64,000 nt of DNA from Fimenecus sp045532175 (GTDB lineage Bacteria; Bacillota; Clostridia; Oscillospirales; Acutalibacteraceae). The position numbers and the translations under genes were made by a program. The notes beneath the pieces were generated by a model. It made no database searches. It was given only the letters and a program-made list of their open reading frames with translations, and was not told where the DNA came from. Positions 41,144-49,487 of the stretch are shown piece by piece (position 1 is the first letter of the stretch; the number at the start of each line of letters is the position of its first letter). The stretch is taken from contig JAZSFK010000049.1 in NCBI GenBank assembly GCA_045532175.1, positions 6,144-70,143 of the forward strand, given 5' to 3'.

Positions 41144-42070
41144 TTATTCGCCTTTCCAATCGTGAATAACTGATGGATTTGCAAAAATTTCATCAAGTTT
41201 ATTCATAAATGGGAGCACATCACAATAGTCAAGAGCCTTGTGGTCAAAGGCGATTGTAAGAGGAAGAATCTCGCGGATTGCAATTGTGTCATTACCGTTT
41301 TCATCTGTCACAACAGTTGGCTGTTTTCTGATTGCATTAACTGCAATTGCAGTAACCTGGGGCGGAATAATCTCAAGAAGGTAGCACACACCGGTCTGGT
41401 TACGGTGAATTGAACCAATATTTGAAATTGTAACTGTACCCTGTTCAATATCCTTCTTTGTAAGTCTGTCATTTTCAGGAATTGAATAGTATTTCTTTTT
41501 AGCTTCTCCCTTTAATGTACGAACCTTGTGCTTACCTGTTTTTGAACCGATAAGTCTTAATACAGCTTGCTTAACCTTACCCTTTTTAAGACCCTTAAGA
41601 GTATTGTCAAGAGAAACCTCAAACATAGCTTCATCCATATTTGTGTTTTTCATACGACGCATTGTATCATTGATAATCTCCGTCATTTTTGTAAGGTTTT
41701 TGCTTTCCATGTGACGAAGATTAACAGTCATCATTCTGCCGTCAGGAAGTACAACCGGCATTGAAACGTTAACACGGTTGTGATATAAAAGCTTACCACG
41801 AACAAGTTTACGTTCAAATTTCAGGTGACAGTTCATTTTTGGTGCAGCCATAAGACCTTCACAGATAATCTTCATAACAACTGTGTTGATTGAGATTTTC
41901 TTTGACTTGTCAGTACAACCCTCATTAAGTTTTTTGTATTCCTTCATAAATTCAGTAACGTCTGCTTCATAACTTACAACAGCATGAGGAATTGTTTCCC
42001 AGCTTTCTGCAGTCATGTTAGAAACAATTTTTCGTGCAATACCAAAACGTTCTTTTTTATAAACAGCCAT
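41144..42070 (-). CDS. Stand-alone 2-oxoacid dehydrogenase acyltransferase (E2 catalytic domain-like)
   Basis: 308 residues matching the trimeric CAT/E2 catalytic fold without any lipoyl or subunit-binding domain. Visible parts are the substrate-binding region VNVSMPVVLPDGRMMTVNLR, the strand GTVTISNIGSIHRNQTGVCY, PPQVTAIAVNAIRKQP and the active-site block LTIAFDHKALDYCDVLPFMN near residue 270. The catalytic His and Asp of HRxxDG remain (HKALD) but the Gly is Tyr. No E1 or E3 genes are nearby. The gene lies 12 bases after an acyl-CoA transferase, suggesting it uses or makes a CoA ester. Acyl acceptor unknown. Confidence 0.78.
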   Translation of the reverse strand: MAVYKKERFGIARKIVSNMTAESWETIPHAVVSYEADVTEFMKEYKKLNEGCTDKSKKISINTVVMKIICEGLMAAPKMNCHLKFERKLVRGKLLYHNRVNVSMPVVLPDGRMMTVNLRHMESKNLTKMTEIINDTMRRMKNTNMDEAMFEVSLDNTLKGLKKGKVKQAVLRLIGSKTGKHKVRTLKGEAKKKYYSIPENDRLTKKDIEQGTVTISNIGSIHRNQTGVCYLLEIIPPQVTAIAVNAIRKQPTVVTDENGNDTIAIREILPLTIAFDHKALDYCDVLPFMNKLDEIFANPSVIHDWKGE

Positions 42071-42082
42071 TTTTATTTCTCC

Positions 42083-43384
42083 TTAAAATGCCTTTTCGTT
42101 AAATCTTCTTTCAAATTCTTGGCAAAGTTCATCCCTGAAATTAGGATGAGCAATAGAGATAAGTGCCCTTGCTCTTTCTCTCATTGTTTTACCTTTAAGT
42201 TGAGCAATACCAAATTCAGTAACAATGTAATTAACATCATTTCTTGTGGTTGTAACTGCAGAGTAATCAGTAATTTTTGGCACAATCTTTGAAATTGTGT
42301 CACCCTTTGCAGTTGATGGCATTGCAATAATTGAACGACCACCCTTGCTCATTGTTGCACCCCTTACAAAGTCAACCTGACCACCAACACCTGAGAATTG
42401 GTTAAGACCGATTGTGTCGGAAACAACCTGACCTAATAAATCAACCTGTAAACAAGAGTTAACTGATACCATATTGTCGTGTTGTGCAATAACAACGGGA
42501 TTATTAACATAATCCATAGGCATCATTTCCACATCGGGATTTCCGTTGATGTAGTCAAAAAGTTTTGTTGTACCAAAGGCAAAGCCTAAAATTGTTTTAC
42601 CTTTATTTATATTCTTCTTTGAGTTATTGATAACACCACTTGTAATGAGGTCAACAACACCGTCGCCAACCATTTCGGAATGGAGTCCCAAATCCTTTTT
42701 ATGCTTTAATTCCTCACAAATTGCGTTTGGAATTCCGCCAATACCCAATTGAATACAGTCACCGTCGTTAATAAGTGATGCACAGTTTTTACCAATCTGA
42801 ATTTCAACCTCGGTAAGTGGTGGTGCAGGAACCTGTGGAATAGGTTCATCATATTCAACAAAGAAATCAAATTCGCTGATATGCTTTCTTGTAGCACCAT
42901 ATGTATAAGGTACATATTTATTAACCTGACCTATTTTAACCTCACAATAAGAAAGTGTTGTTTCAATATAGTCACAGTTTGTACCAAGTGAAACATAACC
43001 ATCCTCGTCAGGTGGAGTTACTGACATAACGGTTACACGAGGTTTAATATATTCTTTCAACACCATTGGTGATTCAGACAAATAACAAGTTGTGTAATCT
43101 GCCACACCGCTTGCAATAGCCTTTCTGTTTGTACCGGATGCAAAAAGCGAATTATATTTGAAATGACCTTTTACTTCTTCATCAACCCAAGGTGTTTCAC
43201 CCAAAAGAAGCATATTGATTACCTCAACATCCTTGAAATCCTTGTAATTCTCTCTCATGGCACGAACAATGGCTCTTGGTTCGCCACAACCAAATGCCAT
43301 AACGACTTTATCGCCATCTTTTATATTCTTTATTGCTTCTTCAGCAGTAACAATTTTTCCTGTATATTCTTGTTTCCAGTCCAT
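42083..43384 (-). CDS. Acetyl-CoA hydrolase/transferase family CoA-transferase
   Basis: 433-residue family I CoA-transferase resembling butyryl-CoA:acetate or 4-hydroxybutyrate CoA-transferases. Key elements are VVMAFGCGEPRAIVRAM near the N-terminus, LGIGGIPNAICEEL near 220, and the catalytic glutamate in GLHSEMVGDGVVDLI near 240. GVGGQVDFVRGA and the C-terminal ARALISIAHPNFRDELCQEF motif follow. In gut clostridia these enzymes finish butyrate or acetate formation. The exact acyl donor cannot be read from sequence. GGGGGC precedes the start, and the E2-like gene follows in the same operon. Confidence 0.88.
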   Translation of the reverse strand: MDWKQEYTGKIVTAEEAIKNIKDGDKVVMAFGCGEPRAIVRAMRENYKDFKDVEVINMLLLGETPWVDEEVKGHFKYNSLFASGTNRKAIASGVADYTTCYLSESPMVLKEYIKPRVTVMSVTPPDEDGYVSLGTNCDYIETTLSYCEVKIGQVNKYVPYTYGATRKHISEFDFFVEYDEPIPQVPAPPLTEVEIQIGKNCASLINDGDCIQLGIGGIPNAICEELKHKKDLGLHSEMVGDGVVDLITSGVINNSKKNINKGKTILGFAFGTTKLFDYINGNPDVEMMPMDYVNNPVVIAQHDNMVSVNSCLQVDLLGQVVSDTIGLNQFSGVGGQVDFVRGATMSKGGRSIIAMPSTAKGDTISKIVPKITDYSAVTTTRNDVNYIVTEFGIAQLKGKTMRERARALISIAHPNFRDELCQEFERRFNEKAF

Positions 43385-43647
43385 AATTGCCCCCTATCTT
43401 TGGATTTTATTAAACATTCAAGCGCATAAATGTTCAACATTTATACAATTATATCGTGAATCAGGTTTTTTGTCAACAAACCACATAAACTTAACAAATA
43501 TTTAACATTTTCTTCCAAAATAAATACCCATTTCATTCAGTATGTAAAAAATCCACTCACTTTTTTATAGATTATCACAATGGAAAATATCGTTTGTATA
43601 TAGTATAATATTTAATCATAGATTTCCTTTATAAAGGAGTGCAAAAT

Positions 43648-45099
43648 ATGAATCATATTGCAAAAAAAGAAAAAATCAATTTTATGTCAGGTCTTGCGGG
43701 ACAGAATATTGTTTACTGCTTCATTGGTGCATCTTTCTTTCAGTACTTTCTGACTGATATTGCATTGTTCCCACCCGCTGTTGTCGGTGTGCTTCTTATT
43801 CTTATGAAAGTATGGGACGGTGTAAATGACCCGATTATCGGTTCTATCATCGACCGTCATCGTTTTAAAAATGGTGAAAAACTACGACCTTTACTTAAAT
43901 ATACACCGGTACCGGTAGGTGTATTTACAGTTCTTATTTTTGTTGTATTTGAAACAGATAACCCAAGTCTTCTTTGGCTTCGTATAGGTTACTTTGTAAT
44001 TATGTATCTCTGTTGGGATATTACTTACACTATGCAGGACGTTGCAATCTGGGGTATGACAGCGGTTATTACACCCGATTCAAATGAACGTGACAGATTT
44101 GTTCAATTGGCACGAACAATTGGCTCCATTTTCTTTGGCATTTTTAGTGCAGTTATTCCTATGGTTATGGAAATCGTTGCAAAACAGTCCGGCAATTCCC
44201 TTGCACTTATGACAGTTTTGTTTGCTACAATTTTCGGTCTTGGTGGTGCTTTAATCAGTGCAAAATGTCATAAGGCACAGGAAAGAGTACGTCTTGTTGA
44301 ACCCGACCAACAGCAAACATCAATTTTCGAATGCTTCAAACTCCTTTTCCAGAATAAGATGCTTATGCTTGTAACACTTTCAAACCTTTTTGGTGCATTG
44401 GCATTCGGTAATAATCTTGTTACATATTTCATCAAATACAAAATACCTGAAATTTCAATTGGCGGCTTTGTCCTCGGGCCATTAACCCTCACAACTGTTT
44501 TTGGTGCTCTTACAACTGCCCCAAGCTTCCTTGGTATGCTTTTTGCAGATAAGCTTAAGATTAAATTTAAGGGTTACAGAAATCTTCTCATTTTCATTCA
44601 GGCTTGTACATTGGTTTCAAGAATACTTGCATGGATTATCGGATTTGAGGGTAAAAACATTATACTTACAATGGTTATCCTTGCAATTTCCTCATTCCCT
44701 GCAGGTGCCGCAAGTATTGCACAGACTTCCCTTTTCTGCGATAGTGTTGACTATATGGAATGGAAAACAGGCAAACGTACAGAAGGTGTTACATTTGCAA
44801 TGCAGACATTCTTTACAAAGATTTCAAGCGGTATCACAGGTGCTCTCGGTACTTTTGCTCTTGATATTCTTGGCTATAAGGCAGTTGAAGATGTTCCCGG
44901 TGCTGTTTACCTTGGCACACAGTCACAAGCCTTTGAAACCTGGATTTGGCCGATAGTTATGCTCACACCTGCTCTTGCTGCATTACTCTATATGATTCCA
45001 CTTTTCTTTATCAGGTACACATCTGAGCAAAAAGCACAGGTCGAAAAGGAATTGGCAGAGCGTAGGGCTAAGGCAGAAAACCAAGTGGTTGCTGAATAA
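43648..45099 (+). CDS. GPH-family sugar:cation symporter (fourth copy)
   Basis: 483 residues, about 12 helices. The GPH signature is WDGVNDPIIGSIIDRHRFKN near residue 50, and later DSVDYMEWKTGKRTEGVTFA near 370 matches the family motif. ATG 43648 is chosen since AAAGGAG (43634-43639) is correctly spaced; an upstream GTG overlaps the ribosome site. A TATAAT box lies at 43604-43609. A secreted alpha/beta hydrolase gene starts 12 bases downstream, suggesting release and uptake of the same compound. Confidence 0.87.
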   Translation: MNHIAKKEKINFMSGLAGQNIVYCFIGASFFQYFLTDIALFPPAVVGVLLILMKVWDGVNDPIIGSIIDRHRFKNGEKLRPLLKYTPVPVGVFTVLIFVVFETDNPSLLWLRIGYFVIMYLCWDITYTMQDVAIWGMTAVITPDSNERDRFVQLARTIGSIFFGIFSAVIPMVMEIVAKQSGNSLALMTVLFATIFGLGGALISAKCHKAQERVRLVEPDQQQTSIFECFKLLFQNKMLMLVTLSNLFGALAFGNNLVTYFIKYKIPEISIGGFVLGPLTLTTVFGALTTAPSFLGMLFADKLKIKFKGYRNLLIFIQACTLVSRILAWIIGFEGKNIILTMVILAISSFPAGAASIAQTSLFCDSVDYMEWKTGKRTEGVTFAMQTFFTKISSGITGALGTFALDILGYKAVEDVPGAVYLGTQSQAFETWIWPIVMLTPALAALLYMIPLFFIRYTSEQKAQVEKELAERRAKAENQVVAE

Positions 45100-45111
45100 A
45101 GGAGATTTAAA

Positions 45112-46038
45112 ATGAAGAAAATTATCAGTATTCTATGCGTCACAGCAATTCTGTTGTCAGTATTTGCTATCACGGGATTCGCTGCTGATACAAATTATAA
45201 GCCCTATGAGGAAAGTCAGTACTTTTCCTATGGTGATTATGACATTCATTATCGGGTAATTCCGGCTCAGGGCAATTTCAAGGGCAGAATTATGATGCTC
45301 CACGGATTTATGTGTTCAACCTATGCGTGGCGAAATATGGCGGATGAAATGTCCAAAAAGGGTTATGAATGTGTTCTTGCAGACCTTCCTAATTTTGGTT
45401 ACAGCACAAGAGAAACTCCCGAAACGGAAATCATTGACCGTGAAGTTTTGATTACAACGCTTATGGAAAGTATTGCACCAATGGACCAATGGATTTTGGC
45501 AGGTCATTCAATGGGTGGCGGTGTTGCGGTTAATATCGCAATTGACAACCCCGTTAAGGCACTTTTGCTTTATTGTCCTGCTCCGCAAAGCGAATTTCCC
45601 GTTGCAATGCAGGGTATTGTTCAATCCAACCTTATGAAAGGTACAATGAACGCTTTCTTTAAGTATGGTACAAGGATTGAACCACTTGTAAAAACTGTAA
45701 TCCTTATGGCAACTCTCGATATTAAATTCTCAAGCGAATATGATGTAACCGGTGTTACCGATGCAGTTCAGTATGACGGATTTGGTGCAGGAATGTGCGA
45801 AATGATGTACAATGTAAAGCCAACTGATTTAGCAAATGCGGATAAAATCACCTGTCCCGTGCTTTTAGTTCAGGCAAGTGGCGATATCGTTCTTAACGCA
45901 CAAATGAAAGACCAGATGAATTCAGCATTCCCCGATGCCACAACCTACAATGTCAAGGGTGGCGGTCACCAATGCATTGAAAACAGAGCATACGAACTTT
46001 CATTGGTAACAAACCAATTTCTCAGAAAAAGTTTATAA
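45112..46038 (+). CDS. Secreted alpha/beta hydrolase
   Basis: 308 residues. A signal peptide (MKKIISILCVTAILLSVFA) ends at GFAAD. The alpha/beta fold shows the oxyanion strand IMMLHGFMCSTYAWRNMA, the nucleophile elbow LAGHSMGGGVAVNIA (Ser near residue 130), the acid in LVQASGDIVLN and the histidine in GGGHQCIEN. It is probably an esterase or lipase-like enzyme outside the membrane. It sits 12 bases behind the GPH transporter in one operon and is followed by a terminator. Substrate unknown. Confidence 0.88.
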   Translation: MKKIISILCVTAILLSVFAITGFAADTNYKPYEESQYFSYGDYDIHYRVIPAQGNFKGRIMMLHGFMCSTYAWRNMADEMSKKGYECVLADLPNFGYSTRETPETEIIDREVLITTLMESIAPMDQWILAGHSMGGGVAVNIAIDNPVKALLLYCPAPQSEFPVAMQGIVQSNLMKGTMNAFFKYGTRIEPLVKTVILMATLDIKFSSEYDVTGVTDAVQYDGFGAGMCEMMYNVKPTDLANADKITCPVLLVQASGDIVLNAQMKDQMNSAFPDATTYNVKGGGHQCIENRAYELSLVTNQFLRKSL

Positions 46039-46042
46039 ACTA

Positions 46043-46073
46043 AACAGCGGGGTTTTTACCCCGTTGTTTTTTG
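46043..46073 (+). terminator. Intrinsic terminator
   Basis: CGGGG-tttttа-CCCCG core (46048-46064) extended by AACA/TGTT, followed by TTTTTT, after the hydrolase gene. Confidence 0.85.
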
Positions 46074-46124
46074 CAACAAATTTGAATTTGTCGGGATGTT
46101 TTCGACACACCAAACGGGTTGTAA

Positions 46125-46260
46125 TGTAGGGTCGGGTAAGTCTCACCTGCCGGTTCGGTCGGTGCTTCTGCTTCGCAGAGGTGTCCACCGGACACCCGCA
46201 CCCGTGCCCGACAGCAGTTAACGATAATATTACGGGCAGGCACAGAGACCTGCCCCTACA
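46125..46260. repeat. GC-rich palindromic intergenic element bounded by TGTAGGG/CCCTACA
   Basis: The 136-base block begins TGTAGGG and ends CCCTACA. Inside are stems GGTGTCC-acc-GGACACC (46180-46196), TCTGC-ttc-GCAGA and GGGCAGG-cacagaga-CCTGCCC (46234-46255). It is markedly GC-rich in an AT-rich region and has no gene. It resembles non-autonomous interspersed elements of gut clostridia. Together with flanking repeats it fills the 414-base gap between the hydrolase and MFS genes. Confidence 0.72.
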
Positions 46261-46289
46261 ATGTTCCAAATTGGTTAAATTATAAATTT

Positions 46290-46424
46290 GCAACGCAGTT
46301 CCGGCATTCCGCACTTTGCGTTTTGCATTTTGCACTCAATTCCACCAACCCCAATTCATCGAACAAAGTTAAGCAACAGTATTTTTTGCTGTTGCTTTTA
46401 TTTTTATGGGTGGTATAATTATTT
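46290..46424 (+). repeat. Direct repeat copy A: heptamers plus terminator-promoter cassette
   Basis: This copy runs from GCAACGCAGTTCCGGCATTC through CTTTGCG/TTTTGCA heptamers (46314-46334), CCCCAATTCATCGAACAAAG and the hairpin AAGCAACAG...CTGTTGCTT (46371-46397) to TGGTATAAT (46411-46419). The same block, 125 bases to the -10 box, recurs 1,434 bases downstream. The hairpin 3' arm supplies TTGCTT as -35, 16 bases from TATAAT, so it both ends upstream transcription and starts the MFS gene. Confidence 0.8.
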
Positions 46425-46453
46425 TAACAAATAAGATTTGTATTGGAGTTATT

Positions 46454-47641
46454 ATGACAAAACAAAAGAACTACAAAAAAACACTTATAGCTTGTTATCT
46501 TGGATTTGTAACGCAGGCTATATCTGCAAACTTTACCCCACTCTTATTTTTAACATTCAAGGATACTTATGGGATTACGCTTGACAAAATTGCAATGATT
46601 CCGTTAGTGTTCTATTTAACCCAATTGCTAATCGATTTTGCTGCTACTAAATTTGCCGATAAAATTGGGTATCGTGCTTGTGTGGTGGCATCCCAAGTGT
46701 TGTCATCGGTAGGACTTGTATCAATGGCATTTCTGCCGGAACTGTTACCTAGTCCTTTTGTTGGCATTCTGATTTCTGTGGTACTTTATGCCATTGGTAG
46801 TGGTCTTATTGAAGTTTTAGTAAGTCCTATTGTTGAAGCCTGCCCATTTGAGAATAAGGACGGTATGATGAGTCTATTACATTCTTTCTACTGTTGGGGT
46901 GCAATGGGTGTCATTTTGGGTTCTACACTCTTTTTCGCTGTATTTGGTGTAGAAAATTGGAAGATACTTACGATTATTTGGGCATTAGTGCCGTTATATA
47001 ATACATTCAACTTTATTAACTGTCCTATAGAACGATTGGTAGAAGACGGTAAAAGTATGAGTGTTAGTCAGTTGCTGAAAACACCTATCTTCTGGTTAAT
47101 GATAATACTTATGGTATGTTCAGGTGCATCTGAGGCATCTATGGCTCAATGGGCATCTGCATTTACGGAATCTGCTGTCGGCGTTTCCAAAACTGTTGGT
47201 GATTTAGCAGGGCCGTGCCTATTTGCTATGTTTATGGGTATATCCCGTGTAGTGTATGGTAAATTCAGCAATAAACTTGACTTGACTAAAGTTATGCTTG
47301 TCTGTGGTGCAATGTGTGCCGGATGTTATCTGTTGGCATCTTTGTCTTCGTTGCCAATCCTTGGACTTGCAGGCTGTGCCCTTTGTGGTTTGGCAGTTGG
47401 TATTATGTGGCCAGGGTCTATCAGTATTTCTTCACAGAAATGTCCGAGAGGCGGTACTGCTATGTTTGCATTTTTGGCATTAGCCGGCGATTTAGGTGCT
47501 ATGGTTAGTCCTGCTATGGTGGGAAGCATTTCCGAAATGGCAGGTGGCAATCTTAAAACAGGTTTGCTTGTAGCAACGGTATTTCCTGTAGTGCTTGTAT
47601 TTACATTGCTGGTTCTAAAGAAAAGATTAGTAAAACAATAA
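46454..47641 (+). CDS. MFS transporter, sugar-type
   Basis: 395 residues, 12 predicted helices. Features include the loop FAATKFADKIGYRACVVASQ after helix 2, GSGLIEVLVSPIVEACPFEN in the middle and LCGLAVGIMWPGSISISSQK late. These resemble FucP/FPN-like sugar MFS proteins. ATG 46454 follows GGAG (46445-46448); the apparent upstream extension from 46406 covers the promoter and is not coding. The next gene is a GH32 fructosidase, so fructose or fructo-oligosaccharide transport is a reasonable inference. It is flanked by 135-base direct repeats. Confidence 0.82.
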   Translation: MTKQKNYKKTLIACYLGFVTQAISANFTPLLFLTFKDTYGITLDKIAMIPLVFYLTQLLIDFAATKFADKIGYRACVVASQVLSSVGLVSMAFLPELLPSPFVGILISVVLYAIGSGLIEVLVSPIVEACPFENKDGMMSLLHSFYCWGAMGVILGSTLFFAVFGVENWKILTIIWALVPLYNTFNFINCPIERLVEDGKSMSVSQLLKTPIFWLMIILMVCSGASEASMAQWASAFTESAVGVSKTVGDLAGPCLFAMFMGISRVVYGKFSNKLDLTKVMLVCGAMCAGCYLLASLSSLPILGLAGCALCGLAVGIMWPGSISISSQKCPRGGTAMFAFLALAGDLGAMVSPAMVGSISEMAGGNLKTGLLVATVFPVVLVFTLLVLKKRLVKQ

Positions 47642-47691
47642 ACAGAGAATAACAAATTTGAATTTGTCGAACTCATTAAATGGTGTATATT

Positions 47692-47713
47692 GCCTCCCTC
47701 TGACAAGGGAGGC
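47692..47713. repeat. Short GC-rich hairpin
   Basis: GCCTCCCT-ctgaca-AGGGAGGC, a small palindrome in the gap between MFS and GH32 genes. It replaces the longer GC-rich element found at the same relative position upstream of the MFS gene. Confidence 0.6.
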
Positions 47714-47723
47714 GATTATAATC

Positions 47724-47859
47724 GCAACGCAGTTCCGACATTTTGCACTTTGCGTTTTGCACTTTGCATTTATTTCGACAAACCCCAATTTATCGAACAA
47801 AGTTAAGCAACAGTATTTTCGCTGTTGCTTTTTGTTTTATGTGAATGGTATAATTAATT
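47724..47859 (+). repeat. Direct repeat copy B: heptamers plus terminator-promoter cassette
   Basis: GCAACGCAGTTCCGACATTT is followed by four heptamers (47741-47768), CCCCAATTTATCGAACAAAG, the hairpin AAGCAACAG...CTGTTGCTT (47805-47830) and TGGTATAAT (47846-47854). It is nearly identical to copy A. Here -35 TTGCTT and TATAAT are 18 bases apart. It drives the GH32 gene. Confidence 0.8.
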
Positions 47860-47885
47860 CTAATAAAAGTGAAAAGAGGGGTTAT

Positions 47886-48968
47886 ATGAATTATCGTACA
47901 CCACTGAAATATCATTTTGCAACCAAAAAGGGTTGGATAAATGACCCCAACGGATTAGTTTATTTTAATGGTTATTATCATATTTTTTATCAACATTCGC
48001 CCAATTTTGAAAAGCCATGGAATGAGAGTATGCATTGGGGACATGCGAGGACAAAAGATTTCTTGAATTTTGAGGAATTGCCCGTTGCTCTTTTCCCTGA
48101 CAAGCCATATGACAAGGACGGTTGCTGGTCGGGTACAGCCATTGTCAAAGATGAGACACTCTTTCTCTTTTATGCGTCAATTCATGACGGTGTTCAGTCT
48201 GTTAGTGTTGCTTATTCAACTGACGGAGTTAAGTTTGAAAAATATGAGGGTAATCCTGTAATCAACGGATTCCCAACTGATGGTTGTCCTGATTTTCGTG
48301 ACCCTGCCGTGTGTTATTCTGACGGCAAATACTATTGTGTAATGGCATCGGGAAACCATGAAAAGAAAACTGCAAATCTTCTTTTATATGAAAGTGAAGA
48401 CTTGTTTCACTGGAATTATAAAGGCGTTCTTTGTGAATGGGAAAACTCAAAATTTGCCGAGTGCCCGTCTTTTATGAAATCAGGAGATAAATATCTGCTT
48501 ACGGCTTCTGTATGTAAGGAAGACAGTCATCGGTTTTCGGTGATGTACGGCACCTTTGAAAACGGTACTTTCACTCCTGAATATACGGGCGAAGTGGATA
48601 AAGGTCCTGACCAATATGCAGGGCAGGTATTTCTTGACCACAAGGGAAGAACAATTCTCATCTCTTGGCTTCCCGGTTGGAAATATGCAGGTTACAAGAA
48701 AAATGATATAGGTTGTATGTCCGTTCCCCGTGAAATAAAACTTATCGATGGCAAAATCTACGGTTATCCTGTAGAAGAAGTGCGACATTTACTCAAAGAT
48801 AGCGATTCTGCGGTTATCCGTAAGAAAAACGGATTTAAAATCAAGCGAACACACCGTAAGAGTGTTGTCTATGAGGGCGAAATTAAAGACCTTAAAATTA
48901 TTCGTGACGGATATATTTTAGAATTATTTGTCAATGGTGGCGAAGAAATTTATTCAGTCTTGCTATAA
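47886..48968 (+). CDS. Glycoside hydrolase family 32 (beta-fructosidase/sucrose-6-phosphate hydrolase type)
   Basis: 360 residues, no signal peptide. All three GH32 catalytic landmarks are present: GWINDPNGLVYF (nucleophile Asp) near residue 18, DFRDPAVCYS (stabilising Asp) near 139, and KFAECPSFM (acid/base Glu) near 191. The C-terminal beta-sandwich is much reduced. Only a short strand set ending ILELFVNGGEEIYSV remains, about 100 residues less than usual. ATG 47886 follows AGAGGGG; the long upstream extension of the frame is intergenic repeat. Likely cleaves fructose from imported fructo-oligosaccharides or sucrose. Confidence 0.9.
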   Translation: MNYRTPLKYHFATKKGWINDPNGLVYFNGYYHIFYQHSPNFEKPWNESMHWGHARTKDFLNFEELPVALFPDKPYDKDGCWSGTAIVKDETLFLFYASIHDGVQSVSVAYSTDGVKFEKYEGNPVINGFPTDGCPDFRDPAVCYSDGKYYCVMASGNHEKKTANLLLYESEDLFHWNYKGVLCEWENSKFAECPSFMKSGDKYLLTASVCKEDSHRFSVMYGTFENGTFTPEYTGEVDKGPDQYAGQVFLDHKGRTILISWLPGWKYAGYKKNDIGCMSVPREIKLIDGKIYGYPVEEVRHLLKDSDSAVIRKKNGFKIKRTHRKSVVYEGEIKDLKIIRDGYILELFVNGGEEIYSVLL

Positions 48969-48990
48969 AAATTACACACTAAACACAACG

Positions 48991-49037
48991 AGCAACAGTA
49001 TATTTGCTGTTGCTTTTTGTTTTGTGGCTAGTATAAT
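48991..49037 (+). promoter_or_regulatory. Terminator-promoter cassette, copy C
   Basis: The hairpin AGCAACAG...CTGTTGCT (48991-49014) is followed by TTTTTGTTTTGTGGCTAG and TATAAT (49032-49037), then GTTTTAACAAATAAGA, which matches copy A downstream of the -10. The upstream part of the longer repeat is missing. -35 TTGCTT to -10 spacing is 16 bases. Confidence 0.78.
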
Positions 49038-49071
49038 TGTTTTAACAAATAAGACATTGTGAGGGATTGGT

Positions 49072-49419
49072 ATGATGCAATATAATATTGAATTTTGGAA
49101 CGCACTAGATGAATTGGTGAACAATTCGGAAATTATAATTGATAGACCAAAAGGAACAGCACACCCCAAGTATCCCGATTTCATTTATCGCGTTGATTAT
49201 GGATATTTGAAAAATACATCTTCTATGGATGGTGCAGGAATAGATGTATGGGTAGGAAGTAGCGAAAAAAAGATTGATGCAATAATGTGTATTGTTGATT
49301 TAATGAAGAAAGATTCAGAAATTAAAATACTGATTGGATGCACAGAAGAAGAAAAGGAAATAGTATACGAAACACATAATAAAACACAGTTTATGAAAGG
49401 TATTTTAATACGTCGATAA
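49072..49419 (+). CDS. Small inorganic-pyrophosphatase-like protein
   Basis: 115 residues with the core of family I soluble pyrophosphatase: IIIDRPKGTAHPKYPDFIY, then VDYGYL (compare NYGY) and SMDGAGIDVWVGS. In the metal site DGDPxDV the first and last aspartates remain but the middle one is Ala. The protein is about two-thirds of normal length. Conserved ending IKILIGCTEEE. Some homologues are annotated as inorganic pyrophosphatase; true activity is doubtful. Tandem ATGs at 49072 and 49075 follow GAGGG; either may be used. Confidence 0.75.
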   Translation: MMQYNIEFWNALDELVNNSEIIIDRPKGTAHPKYPDFIYRVDYGYLKNTSSMDGAGIDVWVGSSEKKIDAIMCIVDLMKKDSEIKILIGCTEEEKEIVYETHNKTQFMKGILIRR

Positions 49420-49450
49420 ATTCCAATTTGTCGAAAAACATTCCACACAA

Positions 49451-49483
49451 AAAGAGCATCTACCACTTTGGTAAATGCTCTTT
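49451..49483. terminator. Bidirectional intrinsic terminator
   Basis: AAAGAGCAT (49451-49459) and ATGCTCTTT (49475-49483) with inner TACCA/TGGTA, then TATTTTT, between convergent genes. Confidence 0.88.
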
Positions 49484-49487
49484 ATTT

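Noticed and set aside
46406..46453. N-terminal extension of the MFS protein from ATG 46406
   Set aside because: The codons cover the extended -10 (TGGTATAAT) and there is no ribosome site; ATG 46454 has GGAG.
47658..47885. N-terminal extension of the GH32 protein
   Set aside because: It translates the heptamer repeats and terminator-promoter cassette. GH32 homology starts at the residue after ATG 47886.
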